Shown: piece after piece, positions 22,586-30,049 of the stretch
Layout of the letters: each line of letters opens with the position of its first letter
Numbering within the stretch: the first letter of the stretch is position 1
Origin: JAICYJ01 sp035473255
GTDB taxonomy: Bacteria > Actinomycetota > Thermoleophilia > Gaiellales > JAICJC01
Reading direction: 5' to 3'
Assembly: GCA_035473255.1 (NCBI GenBank)
Contig: DATIOK010000045.1
Location: 1-41,336, forward strand
DNA: 41,336 nucleotides
Made by a program: the position numbers and the translations under genes
The notes under the pieces: generated by a model
The model's database searches: none
Told to the model about the DNA's origin: nothing
Seen by the model: only the letters and a program-made list of their open reading frames with translations

Positions 22586-23752
22586 CTACTGGCCGCGGTA
22601 GGCGGCGATCAGCACCTCGGCCACCTCGGGACGCGTGAACTCGACCGGCGGCACCTCGCCGTTTCCGAGCATCTCGCGCACCTTCGTGCCCGACAGGAAC
22701 ACGTGGTGGTCGGAGGGGTGCGGGCAGGTCTTGTTGGAGGCCATGTTCCCGCAGGTCTTGCAGAAGAACGTGTGGTCGAAGAACATCGGCTCGATGTCCA
22801 GCTCGTGCGGCTGGAACTCATCGAAGATGTGGTGCGCGTCGTAGGTGCCGTAGTAGCTGCCCACGCCGGCGTGGTCGCGGCCGACGATGAAGTGCGAGCA
22901 GCCGTAGTTCTTGCGGCACAGCGCGTGCCACACGGCCTCGCGGGGGCCGGCGTAGCGCATCGCCGCGGGGAACACCCCGAGCACGGTGCGGTCGGCCGGG
23001 TAGTAGCCCTCGAGCAGCGTCTCGTAGCACTGCATGCGCACGTCGGCCGGGATGTCGTCGCCCTTGGTCTTGCCGACCAGGGGGTGTAGCAGCAGCCCGT
23101 CGACGGTCTCCAGCGCGCACTTCTGGATGTACTCGTGCGCGCGGTGCACAGGATTCCGCGTCTGGAAGCCGACCACGCGGCTCCAGCCCCGCTCGGCAAA
23201 GACCGCGCGGGTGTCCTTCGGATCGAGGTGGTATGTGGGGAAGGCCGGGTCGGGCCGCTTGAAGACCGTCACCGGGCCGCCCACCAGGGTCGGGCCCTCG
23301 GCGTAGATCTGCGCGACGCCCGGATGCTCCTGATCGGTGGTGCGGTACGTCCTGGCCGCCTCATTCTCGCGGTCGACGCTGAACACCTCCTCCACGGCGA
23401 GCACGGCCAGCGGCTCGCCGTCGGCGCTCTCCAGTGCCAGCCGGTCGCCGGCCGGGGCGTCGGACATCGACAGCGTCACCGGCATCGCCCACGGCAGCCC
23501 GTTTGCGAGGTGCATGTCCTCGACCGAGGCGTCGTAGTCGGCCCGGGTCATGAACCCGGTCAGGGGCGACAGCGCCCCCGAGGCGATCATGTCCAGGTCG
23601 GCCGTCTGCTTGTCGCTCATCCGCACCCGCGGCAGCGACTCGGCCTCGGCCGCCAGGGCCGCGGCCTCGTCACCGCTGACGGTGCGGTCGATCAGCTCGC
23701 CGCCGTGCGGCGCGATCACGTTCGACTTCGTCGATGCCGTCGCCTCCGGCAT
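22586..23752 (-). CDS. sat: Sulfate adenylyltransferase (ATP sulfurylase)
   Basis: 388 residues, the single-chain Sat type with no APS-kinase fusion. The active-site motifs are QTRNPVHRAHE (197-207) and GRDHAGVGSYYG (about 297-308). A Cys cluster CKTCGNMASNKTC plus the following His residues near the C-terminus is the zinc site seen in many bacterial and archaeal Sat proteins. It makes APS from sulfate and ATP in the cytosol. Its ATG overlaps the stop of cysC by one base (TGATG). It is the last gene of the operon, before a strong hairpin. Confidence 0.95.
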   Translation of the reverse strand: MPEATASTKSNVIAPHGGELIDRTVSGDEAAALAAEAESLPRVRMSDKQTADLDMIASGALSPLTGFMTRADYDASVEDMHLANGLPWAMPVTLSMSDAPAGDRLALESADGEPLAVLAVEEVFSVDRENEAARTYRTTDQEHPGVAQIYAEGPTLVGGPVTVFKRPDPAFPTYHLDPKDTRAVFAERGWSRVVGFQTRNPVHRAHEYIQKCALETVDGLLLHPLVGKTKGDDIPADVRMQCYETLLEGYYPADRTVLGVFPAAMRYAGPREAVWHALCRKNYGCSHFIVGRDHAGVGSYYGTYDAHHIFDEFQPHELDIEPMFFDHTFFCKTCGNMASNKTCPHPSDHHVFLSGTKVREMLGNGEVPPVEFTRPEVAEVLIAAYRGQ

Positions 23753-24315
23753 CAGGCGACAGCCTCCTCTTTCTCGCGTGCGATGAAGCCGAGCTGCTCG
23801 AGCTGCGTGACCACATGCTGCGCCGACTGCTCGGGCGTGCGGCCTTCGGTCTCGACCACGATCTCGGCGTGCTCGGGAGCCTCGTAGGGATCGGAGACGC
23901 CTGTGAACTCCTTGATCTCACCGGAGAAGGCCTTCGCGTACAGGCCCTTCACGTCGCGGCGTGCGCACTCGTCGAGCGACGTCGCCACGAACACCTCGAC
24001 GAACCGGTCGCCGATCATCTCGCGCACGGCGTCGCGGGTCTCGGCATAGGGCGAGATGGCCGCCACGATCACGCCGGCACCGTGCCGGGTCAGCAGCTTT
24101 GCGACGAACCCGATGCGCAGGATGTTGGCGTCGCGGTCCTCACGCGAGAAACCGAGGCCCTTGCTGAGGTTTGTGCGGACGACGTCGCCGTCCAGGTGGT
24201 CGACCAGGATGCCGCGCCGTTCCAGCTCCGGGCCGACGATCTCAGCGATGGTGCTCTTTCCGGCCCCGGACAATCCGGTGAACCAGAGGGTGAATCCGTT
24301 GGTTTCATTCCCCAC
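23752..24315 (-). CDS. cysC: Adenylylsulfate (APS) kinase
   Basis: 187 residues. Walker A GLSGAGKST (14-22), DGDVVRTNLSKGLGFSREDRD (the APS-binding region, normally DGDNxR...LxFSxxDR) and FVEVFVATSLDECARRDVKGLY. It phosphorylates APS to PAPS. The open frame runs to 24381, but GTG 24315 gives the family N-terminus and has AAAGGA 10 bases upstream. PAPS is not required by the APS-type reductase encoded next door, so its main use may be the sulfotransferase at 10261-11229. It is spaced 44 bases from cysH. Confidence 0.93.
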   Translation of the reverse strand: MGNETNGFTLWFTGLSGAGKSTIAEIVGPELERRGILVDHLDGDVVRTNLSKGLGFSREDRDANILRIGFVAKLLTRHGAGVIVAAISPYAETRDAVREMIGDRFVEVFVATSLDECARRDVKGLYAKAFSGEIKEFTGVSDPYEAPEHAEIVVETEGRTPEQSAQHVVTQLEQLGFIAREKEEAVA

Positions 24316-24359
24316 GAGTAATCGTTCCTTTCGTCGTATCGTCTGACGCGTTGTAGCCG

Positions 24360-25064
24360 CTAGTCGCCGTGCAGGCCGCACTCGACCTTGCCCGTGCCCT
24401 TCCAGCGGCCCGTGCGCTCGTCGGCGCCGCTGTCCACCGAGGCGGTGCAGGGAACGCAGCCGATCGACGGGTAACCGTGGTCGTGCAGCGGGTTGTACGG
24501 GATGCCGTGCCTCCAGATGTAGCGCCAGACATCGCGGTTGGTCCAGTCGGCCAGCGGCTGCACCTTCACAACGCCGCGACGCTCATCTATCTCGATTTTG
24601 CGGGCACTTTCCCTGGTTGTCGACTGGTCTCGCCGAATTCCCGTGATCCAGGCATCCATGCCGTCGAGCGCCTGCCGCAGCGGCGCCACCTTGCGCATCG
24701 TGCAGCAGCCGTCGGGATCCCGCTCCCACAGCCGATCTCCGTGCTTGGCCGCCTGCTCGGCGACCGACAGCTCCGGCTCGATCCGCTCGAACCGCACCGG
24801 GTAGCGCTCGATCAGCTTCTGGCGGGTCTCGTAGGTCTCGCGGAACAGGAGGCCGGTGTCGAACTCGACCACCCGCACGTCCGGCTGGATCTCCGACAGC
24901 ATGTGCACCAGCACCGAGCTCTGCTTCTGCCAGGAGCAGGTGAGCACCAGCCGTGGGTGGAACAGCTCCACGGCCACGCGCAGCACGTCCTCGGCGCCGC
25001 GCGACTCGAGATCGTCGGCCAGGCGGGCCGCCTCGGCCGGGCTGATGGGAAGGGTGGTGCTCAT
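24360..25064 (-). CDS. cysH: Iron-sulfur adenylylsulfate reductase (CysH, APS type)
   Basis: 234 residues. It has both cysteine pairs that bind a [4Fe-4S] cluster (C120-C121 in DGCCTMRK and C203/C206 in GCVPC) and the catalytic Cys229 in ECGLH at the C-terminus. The pairs mark the APS-reducing branch; enzymes limited to PAPS lack them. It reduces APS to sulfite and AMP with thioredoxin or glutaredoxin. GIRRDQSTTRE is the substrate loop. The gene is coupled to comA by an ATGA overlap, so sulfite release and sulfite fixation are encoded together. No sulfite reductase gene follows. Confidence 0.94.
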   Translation of the reverse strand: MSTTLPISPAEAARLADDLESRGAEDVLRVAVELFHPRLVLTCSWQKQSSVLVHMLSEIQPDVRVVEFDTGLLFRETYETRQKLIERYPVRFERIEPELSVAEQAAKHGDRLWERDPDGCCTMRKVAPLRQALDGMDAWITGIRRDQSTTRESARKIEIDERRGVVKVQPLADWTNRDVWRYIWRHGIPYNPLHDHGYPSIGCVPCTASVDSGADERTGRWKGTGKVECGLHGD

Positions 25065-25840
25065 GTGGCGGTGGGGATGTCCCGCAGCAGCAGGTCAGGC
25101 AGCGTGTCGGAGCGAAGCCCCAGCCGCAGCGTCTCCAACGGGATCACCTCGTCGTGCGGGATGTTGCCGAGGTTGCACTCGGGGCCGAGGTGTCGGATGA
25201 ACCAGGCCTGCTGCTCCTTCTGGGGCGCCTCGAACAGCAGGCTGTCGGCCGGGATCTCGTGCACGATCTCGTCGATCAGGCCGCTGCGCACCTCGCCCGT
25301 GCCGCGGAAGATGCCGGCGGTGCCGGTCTCGCGGGCCTCCGTGATCACCTTCCAGGCGCCGGCCTCCAGCTCCTCCTTGATCCAGGCCACCCACTGGTAG
25401 GGCGCGAAGATCGAGTCCTGGTCCTTGGAACCAACCTCGGATAGCACCACGAACTCCTCGGCCAGGGAGCTGATCAGCTCCTGCTTGCTCTCGCGCTCCA
25501 TCTGCAGTGTGCCGTCGGACACCTCCACGTGGGTGAAGCCGTGGCCGCGCGTCCAGCGCCGGAACTCGTCCACGCGGCCGCGCGCCACCGCCGCCTCGAG
25601 CAGGGTGCCGCCGCACATCACGGGCGTCTCGTAGGAGTGGTAGAGCTTGACCTTGGCGGACAGGTTCTGGGTCACGTAGGACGTGCCCCAGCCCAGCTTG
25701 ACCATGTCCACGTACTCGCCGGAGGTCTCGAACATGCCGTCCACCTCGGCCAGGGTCATGCCCTTGTCGATCACGTGGGTGAGCCCGCGCTCACGCGGCT
25801 TGGACGGGCGCATCGGTAGGCCCAGGAACTCTTCGACCAT
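25061..25840 (-). CDS. comA: Phosphosulfolactate synthase (ComA family)
   Basis: 259 residues, normal for the family. SKPRERGLTHVIDKGM at the N-terminus, then EYVDMVKLGWGTS, a TIM-barrel layout, and the later VSDGTLQM and LSEVGSKDQ are ComA signatures. ComA adds sulfite to phosphoenolpyruvate to give (R)-2-phospho-3-sulfolactate. It is known from coenzyme M synthesis in methanogens and Xanthobacter and from sulfolactate synthesis in Bacillus spores. Plant Hsa32 is a homologue with an unclear reaction, so the function is not certain from homology alone. It lies between cysH (4-base overlap) and the fumarase beta gene (3-base gap), which strongly suggests use of sulfite. Confidence 0.88.
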   Translation of the reverse strand: MVEEFLGLPMRPSKPRERGLTHVIDKGMTLAEVDGMFETSGEYVDMVKLGWGTSYVTQNLSAKVKLYHSYETPVMCGGTLLEAAVARGRVDEFRRWTRGHGFTHVEVSDGTLQMERESKQELISSLAEEFVVLSEVGSKDQDSIFAPYQWVAWIKEELEAGAWKVITEARETGTAGIFRGTGEVRSGLIDEIVHEIPADSLLFEAPQKEQQAWFIRHLGPECNLGNIPHDEVIPLETLRLGLRSDTLPDLLLRDIPTAT

Positions 25841-25843
25841 GGC

Positions 25844-26431
25844 TTATAACCTCGAGTAGATGGTTTCCTCGAGCCGCTTGCGCGCCTCGACCTGGACGTT
25901 CTCGTAGAGCGACTCGCCGTGCGTGTCCATGCCCACGATCAGCGGGCCGAAGTCCTTGACGCGGAACTTCCAGAGGCACTCCGGCATCAGATCCTCCCAC
26001 TCGACCTGCTCGATCTCCTCGATCTGCGTGGTCTCGAGCGCGGCCGCGCCGCCGACGATCGCCAGGTAGACGCCGCCGTGCTCGCGCAGCGGCACCAGCG
26101 CCTCCGGCAGCAGGCCGCCCTTGCCGATGATGGCGCGGGCGCCGTGGTCGCGCACCAGCCCCTCGGTGAAGCGGCTCATGCGGGCGCTGGTGGTGGTGCC
26201 GATGCACATCGGCTCGTAGCGGCCCTCGCCCAGCTTGCGCACGTTGGGCGCGGTGTGCAGCAGCGCTGCACCGCGAAGCGACATCGGCGGCTCGACGCCC
26301 TTGTCGAAGATGCGGATCTGGGTGGCGTCGCGGATGCCGATGATGTGGCCCTGGACGGTGACGGTGTCGCCGGCGCGGAACTCGCGGACGGTGGCCTCGT
26401 CGGTGGGGAAGGTGATCTCGTGGTGTGCCAT
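25844..26431 (-). CDS. Class I fumarase-type hydratase, beta (C-terminal) subunit
   Basis: 195 residues. GDTVTVQGHIIGIRDATQIRI, PNVRKLGEGRYEPMCIGTTTSARM and RAIIGKGGLLPEA are the typical blocks of the beta domain of class I fumarases and L-tartrate dehydratases (FumA C-terminal half, TtdB). It forms the swivelling part of the active site, with the [4Fe-4S] alpha subunit encoded upstream. AGGGA precedes the ATG at a good distance. The call to fumarate itself is open: this enzyme group acts on several 2-hydroxy diacids, and sulfolactate is a structural analogue of malate. Confidence 0.9.
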   Translation of the reverse strand: MAHHEITFPTDEATVREFRAGDTVTVQGHIIGIRDATQIRIFDKGVEPPMSLRGAALLHTAPNVRKLGEGRYEPMCIGTTTSARMSRFTEGLVRDHGARAIIGKGGLLPEALVPLREHGGVYLAIVGGAAALETTQIEEIEQVEWEDLMPECLWKFRVKDFGPLIVGMDTHGESLYENVQVEARKRLEETIYSRL

Positions 26432-26441
26432 GGCGTTATCC

Positions 26442-27341
26442 CTACGCTTCCCGGTCGTAGTCGACGGTGCCGTCCGCGAAGATGTGGGCGCTGGCGCGGC
26501 GGGCCGCCCAGCACTGGTAGTTGACGGCCACCGGATTCAGCGTGATGTGGGTGTGGGCCTGCTCGACGTGCACCGACAGCACGGTGGTGTCGCCGCCCAG
26601 CCCCATCGGGCCGATGCCGGTCTCGTTCAGCAGCTCGAACAGCTCGCGCTCCAGCGCGGCCACGTCGGGATCCGGGTTGACGTCGTCCACCGGCCGCGCT
26701 ATCGCCTCCTTGGCCAGGTGCATGGCCAGATCCGCCGAGCCACCGATGCCGACGCCGACGATGCCGGGCGGGCACGGCTTGCCGCCGGCGCCGACGATCG
26801 AGTCGAGCACGAACCGCTTGATCGCCGAGACGCCGTCGGCCGGCACCAGCATCTTCAGGAAGCTCATGTTCTCGGAGCCCGACCCCTTGGGGATGCACTT
26901 CACGTCCAGGCCGTCCCAGTCCGGCACGAACTCCCAGTGGATATGGGGGATCTTGTGGCCGGTGTTGTCGCCGGTGGGCACTCGGGTGAGCGTGTGCACG
27001 GTGTTCGAGCGCAGCGGGTGCTCCAACGTGGCGCGGCGGGTGCCCTCGCGCAGGGCCTGCTCGATCCGGGCCGGGTGCAGCGGGAAGCGCTCGCCCAGCC
27101 GCACGTAGTAGACGGCCAGGCCGGTGTCCTGGCAGACCAGGTTCTTGCGCTCGTCGGCCACCGAGACGTTGGTGTTGATCGTCTCCAGGATGCGCTTGCC
27201 GACCTTGTGGGTCTCGCTCTCCATGGCGTTTTTGAGGGCGTCGCGCAGGTCCTGGGGGATGTCCTTCAACGACCACACGTAGAGGTGCGCGGCGGCGTCC
27301 TCGACGGTCTGCTGCAGGTCTGTGGTGGTGTCGATGGCCAA
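26442..27341 (-). CDS. Class I fumarase-type hydratase, alpha (iron-sulfur) subunit
   Basis: 299 residues from TTG 27341, which has AAAGGA 6 bases upstream; ATG 27362 would add 7 residues and overlap the flavoprotein gene by 11 bases. Cys residues in LVCQDTG, GGKPCPPGIVG and NYQCWAARR are the likely [4Fe-4S] ligands. VGIGGSADLAMHLAKEA and GLGGDTTVLSVHVEQAHTH are further family blocks. With the beta subunit it should dehydrate or hydrate a malate-like substrate. The gap to the beta gene is 10 bases. A housekeeping fumarase in a sulfur operon would be odd, which raises the case for a sulfonate substrate. Confidence 0.9.
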   Translation of the reverse strand: MAIDTTTDLQQTVEDAAAHLYVWSLKDIPQDLRDALKNAMESETHKVGKRILETINTNVSVADERKNLVCQDTGLAVYYVRLGERFPLHPARIEQALREGTRRATLEHPLRSNTVHTLTRVPTGDNTGHKIPHIHWEFVPDWDGLDVKCIPKGSGSENMSFLKMLVPADGVSAIKRFVLDSIVGAGGKPCPPGIVGVGIGGSADLAMHLAKEAIARPVDDVNPDPDVAALERELFELLNETGIGPMGLGGDTTVLSVHVEQAHTHITLNPVAVNYQCWAARRASAHIFADGTVDYDREA

Positions 27342-27351
27342 GGTGATCCTT

Positions 27352-28566
27352 TCAGCGGGCATCCGCGGCGGCGGCGCGGCCGGCGCGGCGCCCGAACACG
27401 GTGCAGTCGAGCAGGGAGTTCCCCATCATGCGGTTGCGGCCGTGCACGCCGCCGGTGATCTCACCGGCTGCGAACAGGCCCTCGACGGTGGTGCGGCCGT
27501 TCCGGTCGATCACCAGCCCGCCGTTCTGGTAGTGAAGCACGGGATAGGTCAGGATCGGCTCGGTCAGCGGGTCGATCCCGGCGTGGCGGTAGCGCCGCAT
27601 CATGTAGGGCAGCACCTGGTCGGCCACCTCCGGCTCGATCCGGGTGGTGTCCAGCAGCACCGCCGGGCGGCCGTCCGGCGTGGTCATGCCGCGGCCCTCG
27701 TCGCACTCCTTCACGATCGCCTCCGCCACCGTGTCGCGCGGCGCCAGCTCGTCGATGAACCGCTCACCCCTGCCGTTCACCAGCAGCGCGCCGTAGCTGC
27801 GCGTGGTCTCGGGGATCGAGTAGCCCTGCAGCGGTGGGGGCCAGGCGCCGCCGTTGGGGTGGTGCTGCAGCGAGTCCTCGTCGCGGGCCGCCGCTCCCAG
27901 CTCGCGGGCGAGCGCGGCCACCTCGCCGGTGGCGCCGGGCTGGTTGGTGGTGAGAACGCCTCGACGTCTGGCCTCGGCATAGCAGCGGCCGCCGGCGGCA
28001 AGCACGACGGTGCCGGCCTGGATCGTGGCCGTCTCCCCCTCGCAGTCGACCGTCGCGGTGAAGTGCCCGTTGGGCTTCGCCAGCGCCGTCAGCGCCGCGT
28101 GGCCGTGGATCTCGACGCCCTCGGCGGCCAGCGCGCCGCGCAGGGCGTGGGCGATGGCGTGGCCGGTGCGGTCGCCCACCTGCAGCAGGCGCCTGGTGGA
28201 CGCGCCGCCGCAGCGGGCCAGCCGGTAACCGTCGCCCTCGCGTGAGAACTCGACGCCCAGCTGCTCCAGCCAGGCAATCGCCTCCGGCGCCTCGCCGGTC
28301 AGCACCGACACCAGCCCGATGTCGGCCGTGTCGTGCGAGGAGCGGTAGACGTCGGCGGCGTGCTGCTCGGGCGAGTCGTCTGCGCCGATGGCGGCCTGGA
28401 TGCCGCCCTGGGCCTTGCCGGTGTTGCAGGAGGCGGGCGAGCCCTTGGTGATCAGCACCGTTCCCGCCCCCTCGCGGGACGCCGCCCATGCCGCGGCCAG
28501 CCCGGCGCCGCCGCTGCCGACCACGAGCACGTCCGCACGTGTCGGAAGTGAGCTCACGGGCCGCAT
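27352..28566 (-). CDS. FAD-dependent fumarate-reductase/L-aspartate-oxidase-like flavoprotein, short form
   Basis: 404 residues. FAD site VLVVGSGGAGLAAAWAA near the N-terminus, ITKGSPASCNTGKAQGGIQAAIG, and GEITGGVHGRNRMMGNSLLDC at the end. Substrate-binding positions of the FrdA/SdhA/NadB family are kept: the Arg in RDTVAEAI, the His in LHYQNGGLVID and the Arg in NRMMGN. The C-terminal helical domain of SdhA, FrdA and NadB is missing; the length fits free-standing reductases such as the flavin domain of flavocytochrome c. No iron-sulfur partner gene is next to it, so the electron source is unknown. TACAAT ends 7 bases before GTG 28557, so a leaderless start there may be the real one; ATG 28566 is the longer option. 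Confidence 0.82.
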   Translation of the reverse strand: MRPVSSLPTRADVLVVGSGGAGLAAAWAASREGAGTVLITKGSPASCNTGKAQGGIQAAIGADDSPEQHAADVYRSSHDTADIGLVSVLTGEAPEAIAWLEQLGVEFSREGDGYRLARCGGASTRRLLQVGDRTGHAIAHALRGALAAEGVEIHGHAALTALAKPNGHFTATVDCEGETATIQAGTVVLAAGGRCYAEARRRGVLTTNQPGATGEVAALARELGAAARDEDSLQHHPNGGAWPPPLQGYSIPETTRSYGALLVNGRGERFIDELAPRDTVAEAIVKECDEGRGMTTPDGRPAVLLDTTRIEPEVADQVLPYMMRRYRHAGIDPLTEPILTYPVLHYQNGGLVIDRNGRTTVEGLFAAGEITGGVHGRNRMMGNSLLDCTVFGRRAGRAAAADAR

Positions 28567-28570
28567 TGTA
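28565..28570 (-). promoter_or_regulatory. Candidate -10 element (TACAAT) of the sulfur operon
   Basis: Five of six bases match TATAAT. It overlaps the ATG at 28566 and ends 7 bases before GTG 28557. TTTCAA lies 17 bases upstream as a weak -35. Confidence 0.5.
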
Positions 28571-28581
28571 CAGAAGAAATG

Positions 28582-28989
28582 CTAATCTTGAAAATAAGCG
28601 GAGCTTATATCTTGGATCTCCGCGAAGTCACCGGGAGCCGGGCGCCAGGGCAGCACCAGCGGGTCGCCGTCATAGCGTGGGATCACGTGCACGTGGTAGT
28701 GGAACACCGTCTGCCAGGCGGCCGCGCCGTTGGACTGCATGATCGTGACGCCGTCGGCGCCGAGGCCCGACAGGGCCCGGTCGGCGATGTCGCGCGAGAC
28801 CAGCGCACAGTGCGCGAGGTCCTCGTCCGAGATGTCGCGGATGTCGCGGGCGTGGGCCCGCGGGATCACCAGCGCGTGGCCGCGGGTGGCCGGGTTGATG
28901 TCCATGATCACGATCGCCCGATCGTCCTCGTGGATGCGGATCGAGGGCAGGTCGCCGGCCACGATCCGGCAGAAGATGCAGTCGTCCAT
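28582..28989 (-). CDS. HIT family nucleotide hydrolase/transferase
   Basis: 135 residues. CIFCRIVAGDLPS at the N-terminus (C4, C7) and the histidine triad HYHVHVIPR (97-105) place it in the Hint/HinT branch. These enzymes split nucleoside phosphoramidates and AMP-anhydrides; several HIT proteins are reported to hydrolyse or ammonolyse APS, which is the intermediate made by the operon 15 bases downstream. That makes APS a plausible substrate, though HIT genes are also common housekeeping genes. ATG 28989 fits the family N-terminus. The gene's last codons contain the predicted operator and promoter of the following operon. Confidence 0.9.
   Translation of the reverse strand: MDDCIFCRIVAGDLPSIRIHEDDRAIVIMDINPATRGHALVIPRAHARDIRDISDEDLAHCALVSRDIADRALSGLGADGVTIMQSNGAAAWQTVFHYHVHVIPRYDGDPLVLPWRPAPGDFAEIQDISSAYFQD
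28594..28608. promoter_or_regulatory. Inverted repeat operator ATAAGC-GGA-GCTTAT before the sulfur operon
   Basis: Identical in both half-sites and in spacing to the repeat at 1035-1049. If transcription starts at 28557, it spans about -37 to -51, just upstream of the -35, a normal activator position for LysR proteins. It lies inside the last codons of the HIT gene. Confidence 0.65.
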
Positions 28990-29018
28990 GGACCGGGATG
29001 CTACAAGCCCGGGGCGGC

Positions 29019-29024
29019 TAGGAT
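29019..29024 (+). promoter_or_regulatory. Candidate -10 element (TAGGAT) for the double-GNAT gene
   Basis: Ends 6 bases before ATG 29031, inside the 41-base gap to the divergent HIT gene. Confidence 0.45.
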
Positions 29025-29030
29025 CGCGCC

Positions 29031-30002
29031 ATGGACACGGACCAGCGCACGCCGTTTGTGCCGGACGGCCTCGTGCCGCCGGAGGGCCTGGCCGCGGACG
29101 ACTTCCTGCTGGAGCCGCTGGGCCCGCAGCACAACGAGTCCGACTACGACGCCTGGACGTCCAGCATCGAGCACATCCGAGCGACACCCGGCTACCCCGA
29201 CGGCAAGTGGCCGTACCCGATGCCGCTCGAGCAGAACCGCGGCGATCTGGAGCGGCACCAGCGCGACTTCGTTGAGCGCAGGGGTTTTACGTACACCGTG
29301 CTCGACCCGGGCTCGCGGGCGGTGATCGGCTGCGTCTACATCTATCCGTCGAAGCAGCCCCTCCACGACGCCGAGGTGCTGCTGTGGGTGCGGGCCACGC
29401 ATGCCCAGCTCGACCAGCAGCTGTGGCAGGCGGTCTGGGAGTGGCTCGAGCGCGACTGGCCGTTTCACTCGGTCAGCGCGCCCGGTCGTCAGGAGGTGGT
29501 GGCGACCACCGAGCGCTTTTGGCTGCAGCTGCTGCGTCCGCAGGATGCCGAGCCGCTGCAGCGGCTGTACGGCGACCCCGAGGCGATGCGGTACGTCGGC
29601 GCCGACGGATCGACGCGCACGCCCGAGCAGACGGCGGCCGGCGTCGGCCGGCTGATCGACCACCAGCAGGAGCACGGATTCTCGCTGTGGGCGGTGGCCG
29701 ACCGCGAGGGCGGCGAGGTGATCGGCGTGGCCGGCCTGGTGCTGGTGGAGCTGGCCGGCCCCGAGGTGGAGGTGGTGTACGAGCTGGTGCGCGACGCCTG
29801 GGGCCGGGGCATCGCCACCGAGGTCGGCCGCGCCTGCCTGGACATTGCGTTCGGTCCGCTCGGGTTGGAGCGGGTGGTGGCGCTGTCCTATCCCCAGAAC
29901 GCCCCCTCGGTGCGGGTGATGCAGAAGATCGGCATGCGCGACGACGGCGAGTTCGAGGCCTACGGACGCCGGATGGTGCGCTACGTGGCGGAGCCGGGTT
30001 AA
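29031..30002 (+). CDS. Protein with two fused GNAT domains
   Basis: 323 residues. The first half (about 20-155) is a GNAT-like domain of the type with SIEHIRATPGYPDGKWPYPM and FTYTVLDPGSRAVIGCVYIYP. The second (about 165-320) is RimJ/RimL-like: LLRPQDAEPLQRLYGDPEAM, WAVADREGGEVIGVAGLVL, DAWGRGIATEVGRACLDIAF and LSYPQNAPSVRVMQKIGM, the acetyl-CoA site. Only the second half shows a clear acetyl-CoA pyrophosphate loop (WGRGIA). The substrates are unknown. Both domain types occur as separate proteins, so this is a fusion with possibly one catalytic and one binding half. It is monocistronic. Confidence 0.82.
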   Translation: MDTDQRTPFVPDGLVPPEGLAADDFLLEPLGPQHNESDYDAWTSSIEHIRATPGYPDGKWPYPMPLEQNRGDLERHQRDFVERRGFTYTVLDPGSRAVIGCVYIYPSKQPLHDAEVLLWVRATHAQLDQQLWQAVWEWLERDWPFHSVSAPGRQEVVATTERFWLQLLRPQDAEPLQRLYGDPEAMRYVGADGSTRTPEQTAAGVGRLIDHQQEHGFSLWAVADREGGEVIGVAGLVLVELAGPEVEVVYELVRDAWGRGIATEVGRACLDIAFGPLGLERVVALSYPQNAPSVRVMQKIGMRDDGEFEAYGRRMVRYVAEPG

Positions 30003-30035
30003 CTCGGACTGAACGCCCGCTGAATGTGAGGTCGG

Positions 30036-30041
30036 TAACAT
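30036..30041 (+). promoter_or_regulatory. Candidate -10 element (TAACAT) for the epimerase gene
   Basis: Ends 8 bases before ATG 30050, in the 47-base gap after the GNAT gene. Confidence 0.4.
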
Positions 30042-30049
30042 CCGGCCCC

